Assembly (NCBI GenBank): GCA_963576475.1
Contig: OY754967.1
Span: 25,556,651 to 25,620,650, forward strand
Source of the DNA: Molanna angustata
Taxonomy: Eukaryota; Arthropoda; Insecta; Trichoptera; Molannidae
Direction of reading: 5' to 3'
Length of the DNA: 64,000 nt
Under the pieces are notes generated by a model. That model had not been told where the DNA came from. It ran no database searches and saw only the letters and a list, made by a program, of their open reading frames with translations. Positions 31,450 through 41,789 of this stretch are shown piece after piece. Position 1 is the stretch's first letter, and the number at the start of each line of letters is the position of its first letter. A program made the position numbers and the translations under genes.

Positions 31450-31500
31450 TAACTGTCGACCGGTTTCGAGAACGATGTTCTCATCTTCAGGATGACTTAC
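31450..31500 (-). ncRNA. Penelope-type 3' hairpin, hammerhead-ribozyme-like core (uncertain)
   Basis: Minus strand CCTGAAGATGAGAACATCG ... TTCTCGAAACCGG: a GAGAAC-ATC-GTTCTC stem-loop lies between CUGAAGA and GAAAC. Those two boxes are the conserved single-stranded halves of hammerhead ribozymes, which are reported from the pseudo-LTRs of Penelope-like elements. There is one extra U before the stem, and I could not identify stems I and III. It lies about 180 nt downstream of the minus-strand PLE stop codon. Confidence 0.35.
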
Positions 31501-31682
31501 GTACTAAATTAAAAATGAAAATATAGACTTAACCTAAACTAAAGATGTGGGAGGAGTCAATTCAAAAGTAGTGGGGCAAGCGACAACCCGGTGTTTAGGA
31601 AACGCAAGATATAAATTATTTATTAATATATTTATTATTATTATTTTTTTTTTTTATTATTATTAATTTAATCTATGTTAAT

Positions 31683-33059
31683 TTATTTGATAGGGAATAT
31701 ATTTAGTAGCGGACTATTAGGAAAATTAATTTGATTGTTTATTATATCCTGGTTATTGTTTATGCTTTTCCTAATTTCTAATATTTCCAAATCAGCTAAT
31801 TTTAAATTTGAATGTCCTGTATGTAATATCTGTAAACCTGTATTAATGTCAAAATGATGATTAAATTCTATAAGGTGTTCAGCGAATTCTGAAAAATTAT
31901 TATTTTTCAGACAGCGTAAGTGTTCTTGTGTTCTAATTTGAAAATTTCTATTTGTTTTCCCTATATAAAATTGATTACAGTCATTACAACTTAATTTGTA
32001 TACTCCCGATTTTTCTAATTTATTTATCTTGTCTTTATTATTAAGTATTATATTTTTCAGTTTATTATTTGTATAGAAGGCTGGTGAAATTGTGTTCGGG
32101 ATATTCTTTTTTATTAGATTTGATATATCATTGTTAAAAAATAATAATTTTCTCCATTTTATATTGTTGTTATCCTCAATTATTTTTGGGTAAAGGTATT
32201 GGTCTTTAAAAGTTTTCTTTATTTTTTTGTTTAAAATATTATTGACAATTTCATCCTTGTAACCATTGTTACGGGCAATTTGTTTTATAGTGTTCAATTC
32301 TTTCAAATAATTATCTCTCGATAAGGGAATTTTTAAAAGTCTATTAATCATTGAATGAAAAGCTGACATCTTTTGTGACACGGGGTGGTTAGAAGAGTTA
32401 TGTATTATTAAATCCGTGTATGTGGTTTTTCTGTAAATTTTATAATCTAATTTGTTATCAAGTATGGAAATTGTTAAATCTAAAAAATTTAAACTTAAAT
32501 CTTCACCTATCTCTAATGTAAATTTAATATTCTTATGTAATTTATTTAGGAAGTTAAGGAACACGTTAAGCTGTCTTTTTGTACCCACCCAAATACAAAA
32601 AATGTCATCAACATACCTTTTCCAACAAAATATATATTTTAATAATAAATTATTGCTATTAAATATTTTGTTTTCCAAGGAGTTCATGAAAATATCCGCG
32701 ATCAAAGGACTAGTATTGGACCCCATAGATAATCCGTCTTTTTGTTTAAATATAGTATTGTCAAATTGAAAAAAGTTTTGGTTTAAAATTAGATTGAATA
32801 GGGTGTTTAAGTCATAGGCTAGATTTTTATCGATGTCCGAAGAATTAAGTAAATTGCTAATAATTGTTTTACATTCTACAGTTGGTATACTCGGAAAAAG
32901 GTTAATGACGTCAAACGAAACTAACAATGCATTATTAGGGATTTCCAAGTTATTTAGGTAATCTACAAGTTCAAAGGAATTTTTAATTGTGTATGTCGGT
33001 TTAAAAATATTAATGTTGTTAAATACCTTGTTAACTGCCGATGCTATCTTGTAAATAGG
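31683..33059 (-). CDS. Penelope-like element polyprotein, 5'-truncated: reverse transcriptase + GIY-YIG endonuclease
   Basis: Open on the minus strand from the inversion junction at 33,059 to a TAA at 31,683-31,685, about 458 codons. Numbering from codon 32,948: RT motif A in SFDVINLFPSIP (11-22), motif B GLSMGSNTSPLIAD (72-85), motif C RYVDDIF (111-117); then a lysine/asparagine-rich connector and a GIY-YIG nuclease starting GVY (315) ... CNQFYIGKT (324-332) with R339 and E343-H344 in the expected helix. RT fused to C-terminal GIY-YIG is diagnostic of endonuclease-bearing Penelope-like elements. The N-terminal region is absent because the copy ends at 33,059, so there is no start codon of its own. 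No stop interrupts the remaining frame. A 1,095-bp stretch is repeated inverted at 33,446-34,540. Confidence 0.92.
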   Translation of the reverse strand, partial: PIYKIASAVNKVFNNINIFKPTYTIKNSFELVDYLNNLEIPNNALLVSFDVINLFPSIPTVECKTIISNLLNSSDIDKNLAYDLNTLFNLILNQNFFQFDNTIFKQKDGLSMGSNTSPLIADIFMNSLENKIFNSNNLLLKYIFCWKRYVDDIFCIWVGTKRQLNVFLNFLNKLHKNIKFTLEIGEDLSLNFLDLTISILDNKLDYKIYRKTTYTDLIIHNSSNHPVSQKMSAFHSMINRLLKIPLSRDNYLKELNTIKQIARNNGYKDEIVNNILNKKIKKTFKDQYLYPKIIEDNNNIKWRKLLFFNNDISNLIKKNIPNTISPAFYTNNKLKNIILNNKDKINKLEKSGVYKLSCNDCNQFYIGKTNRNFQIRTQEHLRCLKNNNFSEFAEHLIEFNHHFDINTGLQILHTGHSNLKLADLEILEIRKSINNNQDIINNQINFPNSPLLNIFPIK

Positions 33060-34540
33060 AGAATATAATACCTCAGAACAACTTTTCTAATAGTGAACAA
33101 AGACTAGCAAAAAATATTGCATCAACTACCCGTAGAGAAAACTTAATAATTACAAAAGCTGATAAAGGTAACACAGTTATAGTAATGAATAAAAGTGACT
33201 ATGTAGAAAAAACCATGACTTTCCTCAGCAGTGAAAACTTCGAGATAATTAAGAAGAACCCAGTGAATAAATCTCAAGAACAAGTTAAAGACTCTTTAAA
33301 GCGATGTAAAAGTGATATTTTTGTGAATTTGAATAGAAACAATAATTTAATTTTAAGTAATCCACAAGTACCAAAATTATATAGTTTACTTAAGATACAT
33401 AAAGTTGATAATCCTATTAGGCCAGTAGTATCCAACTGTAACTCACCTATTTACAAGATAGCATCGGCAGTTAACAAGGTATTTAACAACATTAATATTT
33501 TTAAACCGACATACACAATTAAAAATTCCTTTGAACTTGTAGATTACCTAAATAACTTGGAAATCCCTAATAATGCATTGTTAGTTTCGTTTGACGTCAT
33601 TAACCTTTTTCCGAGTATACCAACTGTAGAATGTAAAACAATTATTAGCAATTTACTTAATTCTTCGGACATCGATAAAAATCTAGCCTATGACTTAAAC
33701 ACCCTATTCAATCTAATTTTAAACCAAAACTTTTTTCAATTTGACAATACTATATTTAAACAAAAAGACGGATTATCTATGGGGTCCAATACTAGTCCTT
33801 TGATCGCGGATATTTTCATGAACTCCTTGGAAAACAAAATATTTAATAGCAATAATTTATTATTAAAATATATATTTTGTTGGAAAAGGTATGTTGATGA
33901 CATTTTTTGTATTTGGGTGGGTACAAAAAGACAGCTTAACGTGTTCCTTAACTTCCTAAATAAATTACATAAGAATATTAAATTTACATTAGAGATAGGT
34001 GAAGATTTAAGTTTAAATTTTTTAGATTTAACAATTTCCATACTTGATAACAAATTAGATTATAAAATTTACAGAAAAACCACATACACGGATTTAATAA
34101 TACATAACTCTTCTAACCACCCCGTGTCACAAAAGATGTCAGCTTTTCATTCAATGATTAATAGACTTTTAAAAATTCCCTTATCGAGAGATAATTATTT
34201 GAAAGAATTGAACACTATAAAACAAATTGCCCGTAACAATGGTTACAAGGATGAAATTGTCAATAATATTTTAAACAAAAAAATAAAGAAAACTTTTAAA
34301 GACCAATACCTTTACCCAAAAATAATTGAGGATAACAACAATATAAAATGGAGAAAATTATTATTTTTTAACAATGATATATCAAATCTAATAAAAAAGA
34401 ATATCCCGAACACAATTTCACCAGCCTTCTATACAAATAATAAACTGAAAAATATAATACTTAATAATAAAGACAAGATAAATAAATTAGAAAAATCGGG
34501 AGTATACAAATTAAGTTGTAATGACTGTAATCAATTTTAT
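31965..34540. repeat. Inverted repeat, 1,095-bp arms, 386-bp spacer, formed by two PLE copies
   Basis: 31,965-33,059 is the reverse complement of 33,446-34,540. The arms encode identical protein wherever compared (over 320 residues of RT and connector) and opposite-strand shadow frames are also identical. The 386-bp spacer is PLE sequence present only in the plus copy. The pair is arranged 5' end to 5' end, with both copies transcribed outward from the junction. Confidence 0.93.
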
Positions 34541-34633
34541 TTCAAATTCCAAAATTCCAAATGTTTTTTACATAGATTTTTTTATGAGTGCTATATATTC
34601 ACGATTGTCCACATTTTTAGTTTTAATAGTTGA
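33060..34633 (+). CDS. Penelope-like element polyprotein, 3'-truncated: N-terminal region + reverse transcriptase
   Basis: Open in one frame from about 33,062. The first ATG that gives a substantial product is 33,185, but codons before it (NIIPQNNFSN, LIITKADKGNTVIVMNK) are clearly PLE sequence, so the real start lies upstream and is lost. The ADKG and PKLYSLLKIHK boxes mark the PLE N-terminal/RT entry region; SFDVINLFPSIP, GLSMGSNTSPLIAD and YVDD follow. At 34,540 the frame leaves PLE sequence inside CNQFY, just before the YIG of the nuclease, and stops at 34,631-34,633 after about 30 unrelated codons. The copy therefore lacks the endonuclease that its minus-strand partner has, while holding the N-terminal part the partner lacks. 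Confidence 0.9.
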
Positions 34634-34754
34634 GCAAACAATATATAAATAATTCTTCTATCTTGGCGTGACTAACATTGTAGAAGTTCATTTTTAAAAA
34701 AATAAAAAAAAAAACACAAACTTTGCAAATACTTCTACTTTACAAACTACTTGC

Positions 34755-34802
34755 GAACTAAGTAATAGCGCTTTCGAGCTGCCGCTCGTCATCATCAACC
34801 TA
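34755..34802 (-). ncRNA. Second Penelope-type terminal hairpin (uncertain)
   Basis: Minus strand TTGATGATGACGAGCGGCAG then CTCGAAAGCGC: a GAGC-GGCA-GCTC stem followed by GAAA. It has the same design as the hairpin at 31,450-31,500 but a different sequence, suggesting the end of another PLE-type element. Core less hammerhead-like. Confidence 0.25.
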
Positions 34803-34804
34803 TT

Positions 34805-35830
34805 ATTACTAACTTAAAAACTAAAGACAAACTATTTAACTACTGTGGAAGACGTAGAGGTAGTGGATGGGGGTGAGGTGGTGTTGGTGAAGTTCTTAAT
34901 ACACTTTTGATTGAAATAATTTTTTAAGGAAAGTAGCCTGTCTTTTAGTGACGTACTAGCTGATATTTAAATCGAAAAAAGTGTGTTATTAAAGAATATA
35001 CACATGAAATCCGATATTTTATTACTGTCTAGATTGTGCGTCTTAAAATTTTCAAATGATCCTTGTATATTTATTTTTTTAATGTTTTCTTGTCCTTGAC
35101 AAACAATATTCTTTGATGTGATACATTTTTAAATTCTTACCTACATATATTTGTAAATATAATTGTAATTATATTTACAAATAGTGAACCTAAAAAAACC
35201 TTAATGAAGTTTATCTTGCGATAACTACCTAAAGGACAAAGTAAAAAGTTTAATTTACTTGGATCACCTTTTTTATAGCCCTAAATGTGAGTACTTAACG
35301 TTTATCTAAGTGGCTTATCTAGATTGGTAAGTCTCAGGACGTCTAAATGGATAGGATGAGACCAGACGTGGATAGAGGAAGAGGTGGAAAATTTAGTGCC
35401 ACGTTTAATGAGATTGTGATCAGCAGGTTGGGCGATTAGCAAGTCGTAGAAATCGTCTGTAAGTATTTTTCAAATTCCCCGCGGTCCTCTTTCCACCTCC
35501 ACCCCTCCTCTTCGTCCCCTTTTCTAGCTTCGTCCCTTATCTAAAATGGCTGGTCTCCTATTTTTCTCCTCCACTAATGGCTCTGTCTTACCCGCCCATT
35601 TTACTAACATCTGCTTTGGTTTACCTACTGTTTCCTCTAGTCTTGGCCATTAACAATACTCCTGAAGATTATTCCAACGATGCTCTCACTTACTTTTGAC
35701 TTAATGGATTATTTGGATCTTAGGTTCTTGGAAATAATTAATAGCAAACATGAAAGGTATTTTTTTGAATAATTTTACTGTTGTTTGTGATGCTTTTTAA
35801 CTATTGATTTACATTTTTTTGACTTAAATT
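34805..35830. other. Spacer, possible decayed retroelement
   Basis: 35,330-35,720 is less AT-rich, with purine/pyrimidine-biased blocks and a minus-strand stretch (PKQMLVKWAGKTEPL) that vaguely recalls LINE ORF ends, but I cannot support a family. 35,150-35,185 is a small palindrome (ATTTGTAAATATAATT / AATTATATTTACAAAT). Confidence 0.3.
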
Positions 35831-35835
35831 TTTAT

Positions 35836-36145
35836 TTAACATGGAGTTGGATTATTATGGGAGAACCAGGAACTCAAATGACCTTACAACCTGTCATCGT
35901 CTAGTTTACGTGATCACTATGTGCTTGCGCAACGTTCACCAATTATGCCTTCTTATTGAGTTTCCTTACCTATCAATGCAATTTTTGAACGTTCTATATA
36001 TTTAAATGACGAGAAATAGATCGTTTGAAAATACGCTCTTTTTACTATCGCCATCTATTAAGTAACGAAGAAATCTTTTTGTAACGCCACCTATTGAGAA
36101 ATTATTTTTTTGTAAACAACGAAAGCAACAGTCCTTATATGCAAT
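35836..36145 (+). mobile_element. Family F element, diverged copy
   Basis: Landmarks GGGAGAACCAGGAACTCAA, ACCTGTCATCGTCTAG, GTGATCACTATG, GCTTGCGCAACGTTCACCAA, ACGCCACCTATTGAGAAATT. Both ends truncated: neither the GCATATGCGC end nor the 3' hairpin is present. Confidence 0.6.
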
Positions 36146-36149
36146 TTTA

Positions 36150-36960
36150 AAAATATTCGATATTCATTTGCACTTATTTAAGTTCTACCAATATTTATTT
36201 GTACAAGTATGCATTTATGTATGATGTAGAATTTTTTTTTCTTTATAATGTATAGTTTAGAATATCTTGATGAAAATGAAATCACCGAGAGGAGACGCAT
36301 TTATGGAAAAACGAGTTAAGAATGAAGAAATAAGATAAATATTTAAGACAACGATCGATGTTGTTTACATAATCAATACACCATGGTGGTTCGGCAACTA
36401 TAAAAGAATTTTACAAAGAGCTTGCAAAAGAGCTTATTATAATATTATATGTATGAAGTGAAAGAGGCAATCGACGCTTGCTAGGGTAGGAATGTGAGGT
36501 TTTTTTCTTTGCCGACCTCATCGGCTGATTTGATTGGACATTTAACACCGGGATTATTTTCATCCATGTTTAAGCTCTTAAAATGGTATTACCTGAGTCT
36601 ACTTGAGACTATGTTTGATGTTTGGATTACATATGAGGTGTAAAGTTATCTCTTGGGCGACTTAAAAGTACTTTGTACCTCCTTACATAATATCTGTTTT
36701 ATATTATGCAAGTAGGTACAGATATAAATTTAATCGAGGCGAGGTTTTGCGTGACAAAGGGCCATTTTTCAAATTATATATTCGTGTTAATTATTGTACT
36801 CTCCCTTTCCTTCAATTTAATTATTCAGATTATCGTGTTAAGTTGTATTTTTATTGCGTAGATATTAAACTCGCGAACAACTCATCTATGATCAAATAAG
36901 ATTTCAAGTATGGAGTTGCTCTGTCGAATATTTTGTTATTTCAGAATATTCATAATTATG
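36150..36960. other. AT-rich stretch without recognised genes
   Basis: No supported feature. Confidence 0.4.
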
Positions 36961-36964
36961 AAAA

Positions 36965-37365
36965 ACGAGTGGGTTGTGGCCAACACATTACCAAGTCACT
37001 CCTCAAAGTATTCAAATTTTGTATGGAAAATTTTCAGCATTCACGATAAAATGAGTTTGTTAAATTATTTTTTATTTAAATTTTATTTTTTATGAAAATT
37101 GATAATTCTTCAATGCCATTTTATGAAAGTGATGGGTTTTTTAGCAATTTGAAAGTAAAATTATAAAATTTTAAAATTCCTGAACATAAGGTTACTTTGA
37201 ATATTTGAGTTAAAAAAAATGATAAGCACTTCCTCCGAGTATTAGATATACAAATTTGCAAAATTTGAAAAGTATCGAATGAATACTTTAGTGTATAATC
37301 GATAAAATAGAATGAACACGCCATACATAGTACATATCACATATCCTTTGGGGTAGTGAGGAGTA
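36965..37365 (+). mobile_element. Helentron-like element, family A
   Basis: Head ACGAGTGGGTTGTGGCCAAC at 36,965, ACTCCTCA at 36,998-37,005, and its exact reverse complement TGAGGAGT at 37,357-37,364 after GGGGTAG. The interior matches 2,991-3,493 (TTCAGCA.T.A.GA, TTTATGAAAGTGATG) with an internal deletion that removed the left half of the terminal hairpin and the (AC)n run. Confidence 0.65.
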
Positions 37366-37369
37366 GTCA

Positions 37370-38425
37370 TAATCACCGTTCATTGTGACTGTAAAAAATA
37401 TGATATTTGAACAAAGACTGATTTCATGGTTTGACTATAACATATAAATTAATTAAGACTTAATTCACGTGTGTTCTAAACAATATGATTACCATAGTAC
37501 GATCACATAGGTATATTTTATAAGCAAATTTTTATTAGTAGGTATTTTATAAAACTTGGGGAAGAGACATTTAATTATGAAAATTACTTATTATAATTTA
37601 AAAAAAATATTTGCATGATATAATATAAGACAAATTACATTTAATCTTTACCCTACCCTACTTTATATCATAATGGATCATTAGACCTTAAAATATCCGA
37701 AAGGTCAAGGGTATTTCGTACATTTTATATCTAATTAAGTCTCCCCGACGTTTGGAAGAAGGCTTTTTAGAGTATGCAGTGTCACTCTATATAACTTGTG
37801 TAGGTACTTCCAACTTCTTGTCCAGTTTGATTATATTCACAAGTTTTTTCCATCCCCATTACGATTATTTTCTTTACTCGCACAATGTGACTAATTAAGG
37901 TTCAGAAAAATAATTAATTAAGATCAATTTAATTTATTTTAATTAATTTATTCACTTAGATCATTGTCTCTTTTATTCTGTTGTCCAGAATATGTGCAAT
38001 GCCCCCAAGCTGTGTCTAAAAAATCCTCAATTACGTTGAAAATAATGGTAAGCAGTGTCCACGACATAATGCCCTAAAATCAGAAAAAATCTCTTCGCTG
38101 AAAAAATAAAATTTAAAAACATATTTCAAATCATATTTTTCAAACGGTATTCTGGTTTTTGCATCAAAATTTTTTTCAAAGATTTTTTCTCAATTTAGGT
38201 AGGTACTCAAACTTCGTTAATTCTGTAATGGATATAATATATTATAATATGTATTATTGTTTGTCCCAATATTAGCTCCGAAATATTTTATTTGACTATA
38301 CAATCGAACCGAAATAATTTCACTATTTTTTTGTGGGTTCGAAAAAAATTCCATAAAAATAAACCCCCTTCCATGTTTGTAGATTCATTTATAAAATAAA
38401 TTTCAGTATCCGCTGGGTTATATAC
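37370..38425. other. AT-rich stretch without recognised genes
   Basis: No supported feature. Confidence 0.4.
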
Positions 38426-38429
38426 CTTT

Positions 38430-38655
38430 TGAGTTCCCTTATCAATAAGAAGGCATAATTAGTGAAAATTGCGCAAGCGAATAAAGTGATCACGTAAACC
38501 AGCCGATGACAGGTCGTAAGACCTGTAAGTGCCTCGAGTTCCTGGTTCTTCTATAATATCCCAACTTCGTCTCTATTGATATATTAAAAGTTAGTCAATG
38601 AAAATATCTTTTGACTCCCGATGGGGAACAAAATCCAATGTTTGCGTATATGCAA
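38430..38655 (-). mobile_element. Family F element, inverted partial copy
   Basis: Minus strand carries ATTGGATTTTGTTCCCCATC (diverged TIR segment), TCTCAATAGAGACGAAGTTGG-like core (38,565), ACCTGTCATCGGCTGG and GTGATCACTTTATTCGC. It ends near AGGGAACTC at 38,430. Confidence 0.6.
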
Positions 38656-38659
38656 TTAA

Positions 38660-39240
38660 AAATTAATATTCGATCAATATAATATACGTTAGTGGAGATT
38701 TTAATACAGTGGTACTAAAAATAAACATACATAGTTATATATAGAATTTCTTTCAAAATTGGGTCAGACCCACAGACAGACCTGTATTTTATATGAACGA
38801 GTATATTATGTAGTCTAGAAGGCAGATAATGTTGCCATAATAATAATAAGCTAATCTAATAAAATTATACACCAGAGACGATGAGGGTGATTGGTTTGGA
38901 AAAAAAAAATGGCTTTTTAATTTAGTCAAGCGAACCTTGAATATGGCGTCCTATTGATGTGTATATTTTTTCACCAGCGGTGTTGTCTTGAAAAGCAATC
39001 GAAATTCCGTAGAAAAAATAGTAAATATACGCGGTATGTTTTTTGTTAAAAAAAGCAATTAAATTACGAATAAGTTAATATAAGTAATATATTCAAACGT
39101 CGTGGTTTAGTGTATGTTAGTGTCACTAAAGCTGGCGTCATGGATTTGATTCCCAGCATGTTGTTATTTGTTATCACGAAAATAATTACGTGAAAAACAT
39201 TTTTCTATCAATACGCGTAGTGAAATTTCTTTTTATAAGT
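38660..39240. other. AT-rich stretch without recognised genes
   Basis: No supported feature. Confidence 0.4.
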
Positions 39241-39244
39241 TTAT

Positions 39245-39660
39245 AAAAACATACATACATACATACATACCATCACGCCATGTCCCTTACGGGGTAAGCA
39301 GAGAGAATCGAGCGCCATACTTCTCTATTTTTGCACATTTCTGGCTTCCTTTACATCCATGCATCGTCTCATACATGCTCGTCGATTGTTCAAACTTTTT
39401 GTGTTTCCTTCTTTCAAAATATCATTCACATGGTCATGCCATCCCTTTTTGGGGCGACCTCTGCTATTCACTCCATCTCTTGCACCCATGTATATTTTTT
39501 TGGTAAGTCGTTCATTCTTTCTATATGTCCAAACCACATTAAAGCATTCACTTTCATTTTACATATAATATCCTTCTTTATCTTGCATTCTCTCCTTATG
39601 TCCTCATTTTTTATTGTATCATATATCGTTCTACCTGTACAAATATAAAATATTTTTTAA
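39245..39660 (-). pseudogene. LINE ORF2 C-terminus with (TACA)n-type tail
   Basis: Minus strand: FGHIERMND-like box (frame-broken), IYMGARDGVNSRGRPKKGWH, HVNDILKEG, NNRRACMRRCMDVKEARN, then a 3' UTR with GCGCTCGATTCTC, CATGGCGTGATGG and a (TATG)n tail (39,247-39,270). It aligns with the plus-strand remnant at 56,219-56,845, which retains more of the RT. Frame breaks show decay. The tail plus signature also occurs alone at 2,270 and 4,755. Confidence 0.75.
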
Positions 39661-39716
39661 ATAAAACTAAACTTCTAATTATTTGTTTTATTAATTTCTC
39701 TGATTGGATGATTATT

Positions 39717-39770
39717 AATTCTTGTTTATTTTTTTTAAATAAACAAGAATTAATAATCATCCAATTTTAG
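39717..39770. repeat. Perfect hairpin next to the 79-bp array
   Basis: TTGGATGATTATTAATTCTT... pairs with ...AAGAATTAATAATCATCCAA around a T-rich loop; the stem is about 28 bp without mismatch. It may be the end of the element that carries the tandem array that follows. Confidence 0.75.
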
Positions 39771-39804
39771 CGATACTTGCATATCTAGGTTGAAAACACT
39801 GGTT

Positions 39805-40606
39805 TTTTTTTGGAAGAATTGATGCATAGAAAGAATCTAGTTTAAGTGAATTTAGTAGGTATAGATAAACCAAACACTGAATTACTTTTTGGAAGAATTG
39901 ATGCATAGAAAGAATCTAGTTTAAGTGAATTTAGTAGGTATAGATAAACCAAACACTGAATTACTTTTTGGAAGAATTGATGCATAGAAAGAATCTAGTT
40001 TAAGTGAATTTAGTAGGTATAGATAAACCAAACACTGAATTACTTTTTGGAAGAATTGATGCATAGAAAGAATCTAGTTTAAGTGAATTTAGTAGGTATA
40101 GATAAACCAAACACTGAATTACTTTTTGGAAGAATTGATGCATAGAAAGAATCTAGTTTAAGTGAATTTAGTAGGTATAGATAAACCAAACACTCAATTA
40201 CTTTTTGGAAGAATTGATGCATAGAAAGAATCTAGTTTAAGTGAATTTAGTAGGTATAGATAAACCAAACACTGAATTACTTTTTGGAAGAATTGATGCA
40301 TAGAAAGAATCTAGTTTAAGTGAATTTAGTAGGTATAGATAAACCAAACACTGAATTACTTTTTGGAAGAATTGATGCATAGAAAGAATCTAGTTTAAGT
40401 GAATTTAGTAGGTATAGATAAACCAAACACTGAATTACTTTTTGGAAGAATTGATGCATAGAAAGAATCTAGTTTAAGTGAATTTAGTAGGTATAGATAA
40501 ACCAAACACTGAATTACTTTTTGGAAGAATTGATGCATAGAAAGAATCTAGTTTAAGTGAATTTAGTAGGTATAGATAAACCAAACACTGAATTACTTTT
40601 TGAATT
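39805..40606 (+). repeat. 79-bp tandem repeat, ten units
   Basis: Units are spaced exactly 79 bp (TTACTTTTT landmarks at 39,882, 39,961, 40,040 ... 40,593) and are virtually identical; one unit has CACTCAATT for CACTGAATT (about 40,193). Landmarks: GGAAGAATTGATGCATAG, AATCTAGTTTAAGTGAATTT, TAGTAGGTATAGATAAACC, AAACACTGAATTAC. No spacers vary between units, so it is not a CRISPR-like array. No frame runs through it. Confidence 0.97.
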
Positions 40607-40609
40607 TCT

Positions 40610-41215
40610 CTTACCTTATTGCAATGATATTATATACTTTCTATTCCTTGTTTATTTGAAATAAAAATATGAGAGAAGATATGACACACAATTTCCAAGT
40701 AATTAAACTTCTTAAAATTGTATTGTTAAAAACAACCCAACGTAGATTCTATGTTTTTATAACTATATTGTCGTTTAATGAAGCTATTAGTACATTTCCA
40801 GAATTGGCAAAGTTATAAAACAGTAGTTATGTTAAGTAAGATACTCATTTAAGAAGGCTTCTGTTATTACACTCTCTTAATAGGCATTATTTGTTTTTAG
40901 TATTACCTATTATCCGGCCATCAACCTTCTTTGTTTTACATTAAAACATTGCCTCGCATGGTAGGTATAATAGATATCTTCTTAACAGTGTCGGAATGGA
41001 AGTTTATTACCAAATGGATTTATTGTAAAATGATTTCGAATTCTACTTTATTGGTCTTTGTCGCTATCAATAATGCGAGCAAAACTCTGGAAATTATTAG
41101 GTACTTTTCGTTAAAATCCCACAGAGAAATTAAGATTATGATTTTATTTTTTTCTTCTTCACACACATACACACTTTGCTACTCCCTTTTATGCACACAC
41201 CCACACCAACTCATT
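40610..41215. other. AT-rich stretch without recognised genes
   Basis: No supported feature. Confidence 0.4.
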
Positions 41216-41220
41216 CTATT

Positions 41221-41787
41221 TACTCCTCATTACCCCAAGGGGATATAGTGGAGAGTTATGAATTTGCAATTATTAAGATTATTTTTTTATTTCAGATTAT
41301 CAACTAGTACCATGCAGAGATTGTATTCTGAAAATTTCATCACAATGTATCTGTGTGTGTGTGTGTGCTTTGTACGGCGTGTTTATTTTACTTTGTCGAT
41401 TAGACTAAATTACTCATTCGATTCTTTTCAAAATTTTCAAATATGTATATCTAAAACTCGTTTAAACCCCATTACATTTTAAAGGATATCTGATAAGTAC
41501 TCATTTTAGCAATCTCTCAAATGTATCTAAGTGACCCCAGCAAGCTCAGAAAACTTGAAACAAGTAATTTTAATTTTAAAATTGCCAAAAAGACATTAGA
41601 CACATCATTTTCATAAAATGTAACTGAAGAATTATAATTGAATATAAGTTTCCTAATAAAATATTCAAATCAAAAATAGTTTAAAAAACTCGTTACATAA
41701 AACGATGGAAATAATTCATAAAAAATTTGAATACTTTGTGAAGTGACTTGGCAGTGAGAAGTATAGCGTTTGTCACAACCCACTCGT
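41221..41787 (-). mobile_element. Helentron-like element, family A, inverted copy
   Basis: On the minus strand it starts ACGAGTGGGTTGTGACAA (41,787) and ends in the hairpin ACTATATCCCCTTGGGGTAATGAGGAGTA (41,221-41,249, given here as two halves around CCCCTTGGGG). It contains the (AC)n run and matches 2,991-3,493 over most of its length. The longest of the three family A copies (567 bp). Confidence 0.65.
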
Positions 41788-41789
41788 TT

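Noticed and set aside
32452..32769. 105-codon frames antisense to the PLE (also 33,736-34,053)
   Set aside because: Shadow frames of the RT gene; identical because the DNA arms are identical.
33185..34633. Intact PLE gene starting at the ATG 33,185
   Set aside because: PLE homology continues upstream of that ATG to the junction at 33,060, and the C-terminal nuclease is missing, so it is a fragment despite the long frame.
39805..40606. CRISPR-like array
   Set aside because: There are no variable spacers: the whole 79-bp unit is repeated. The context is eukaryotic.
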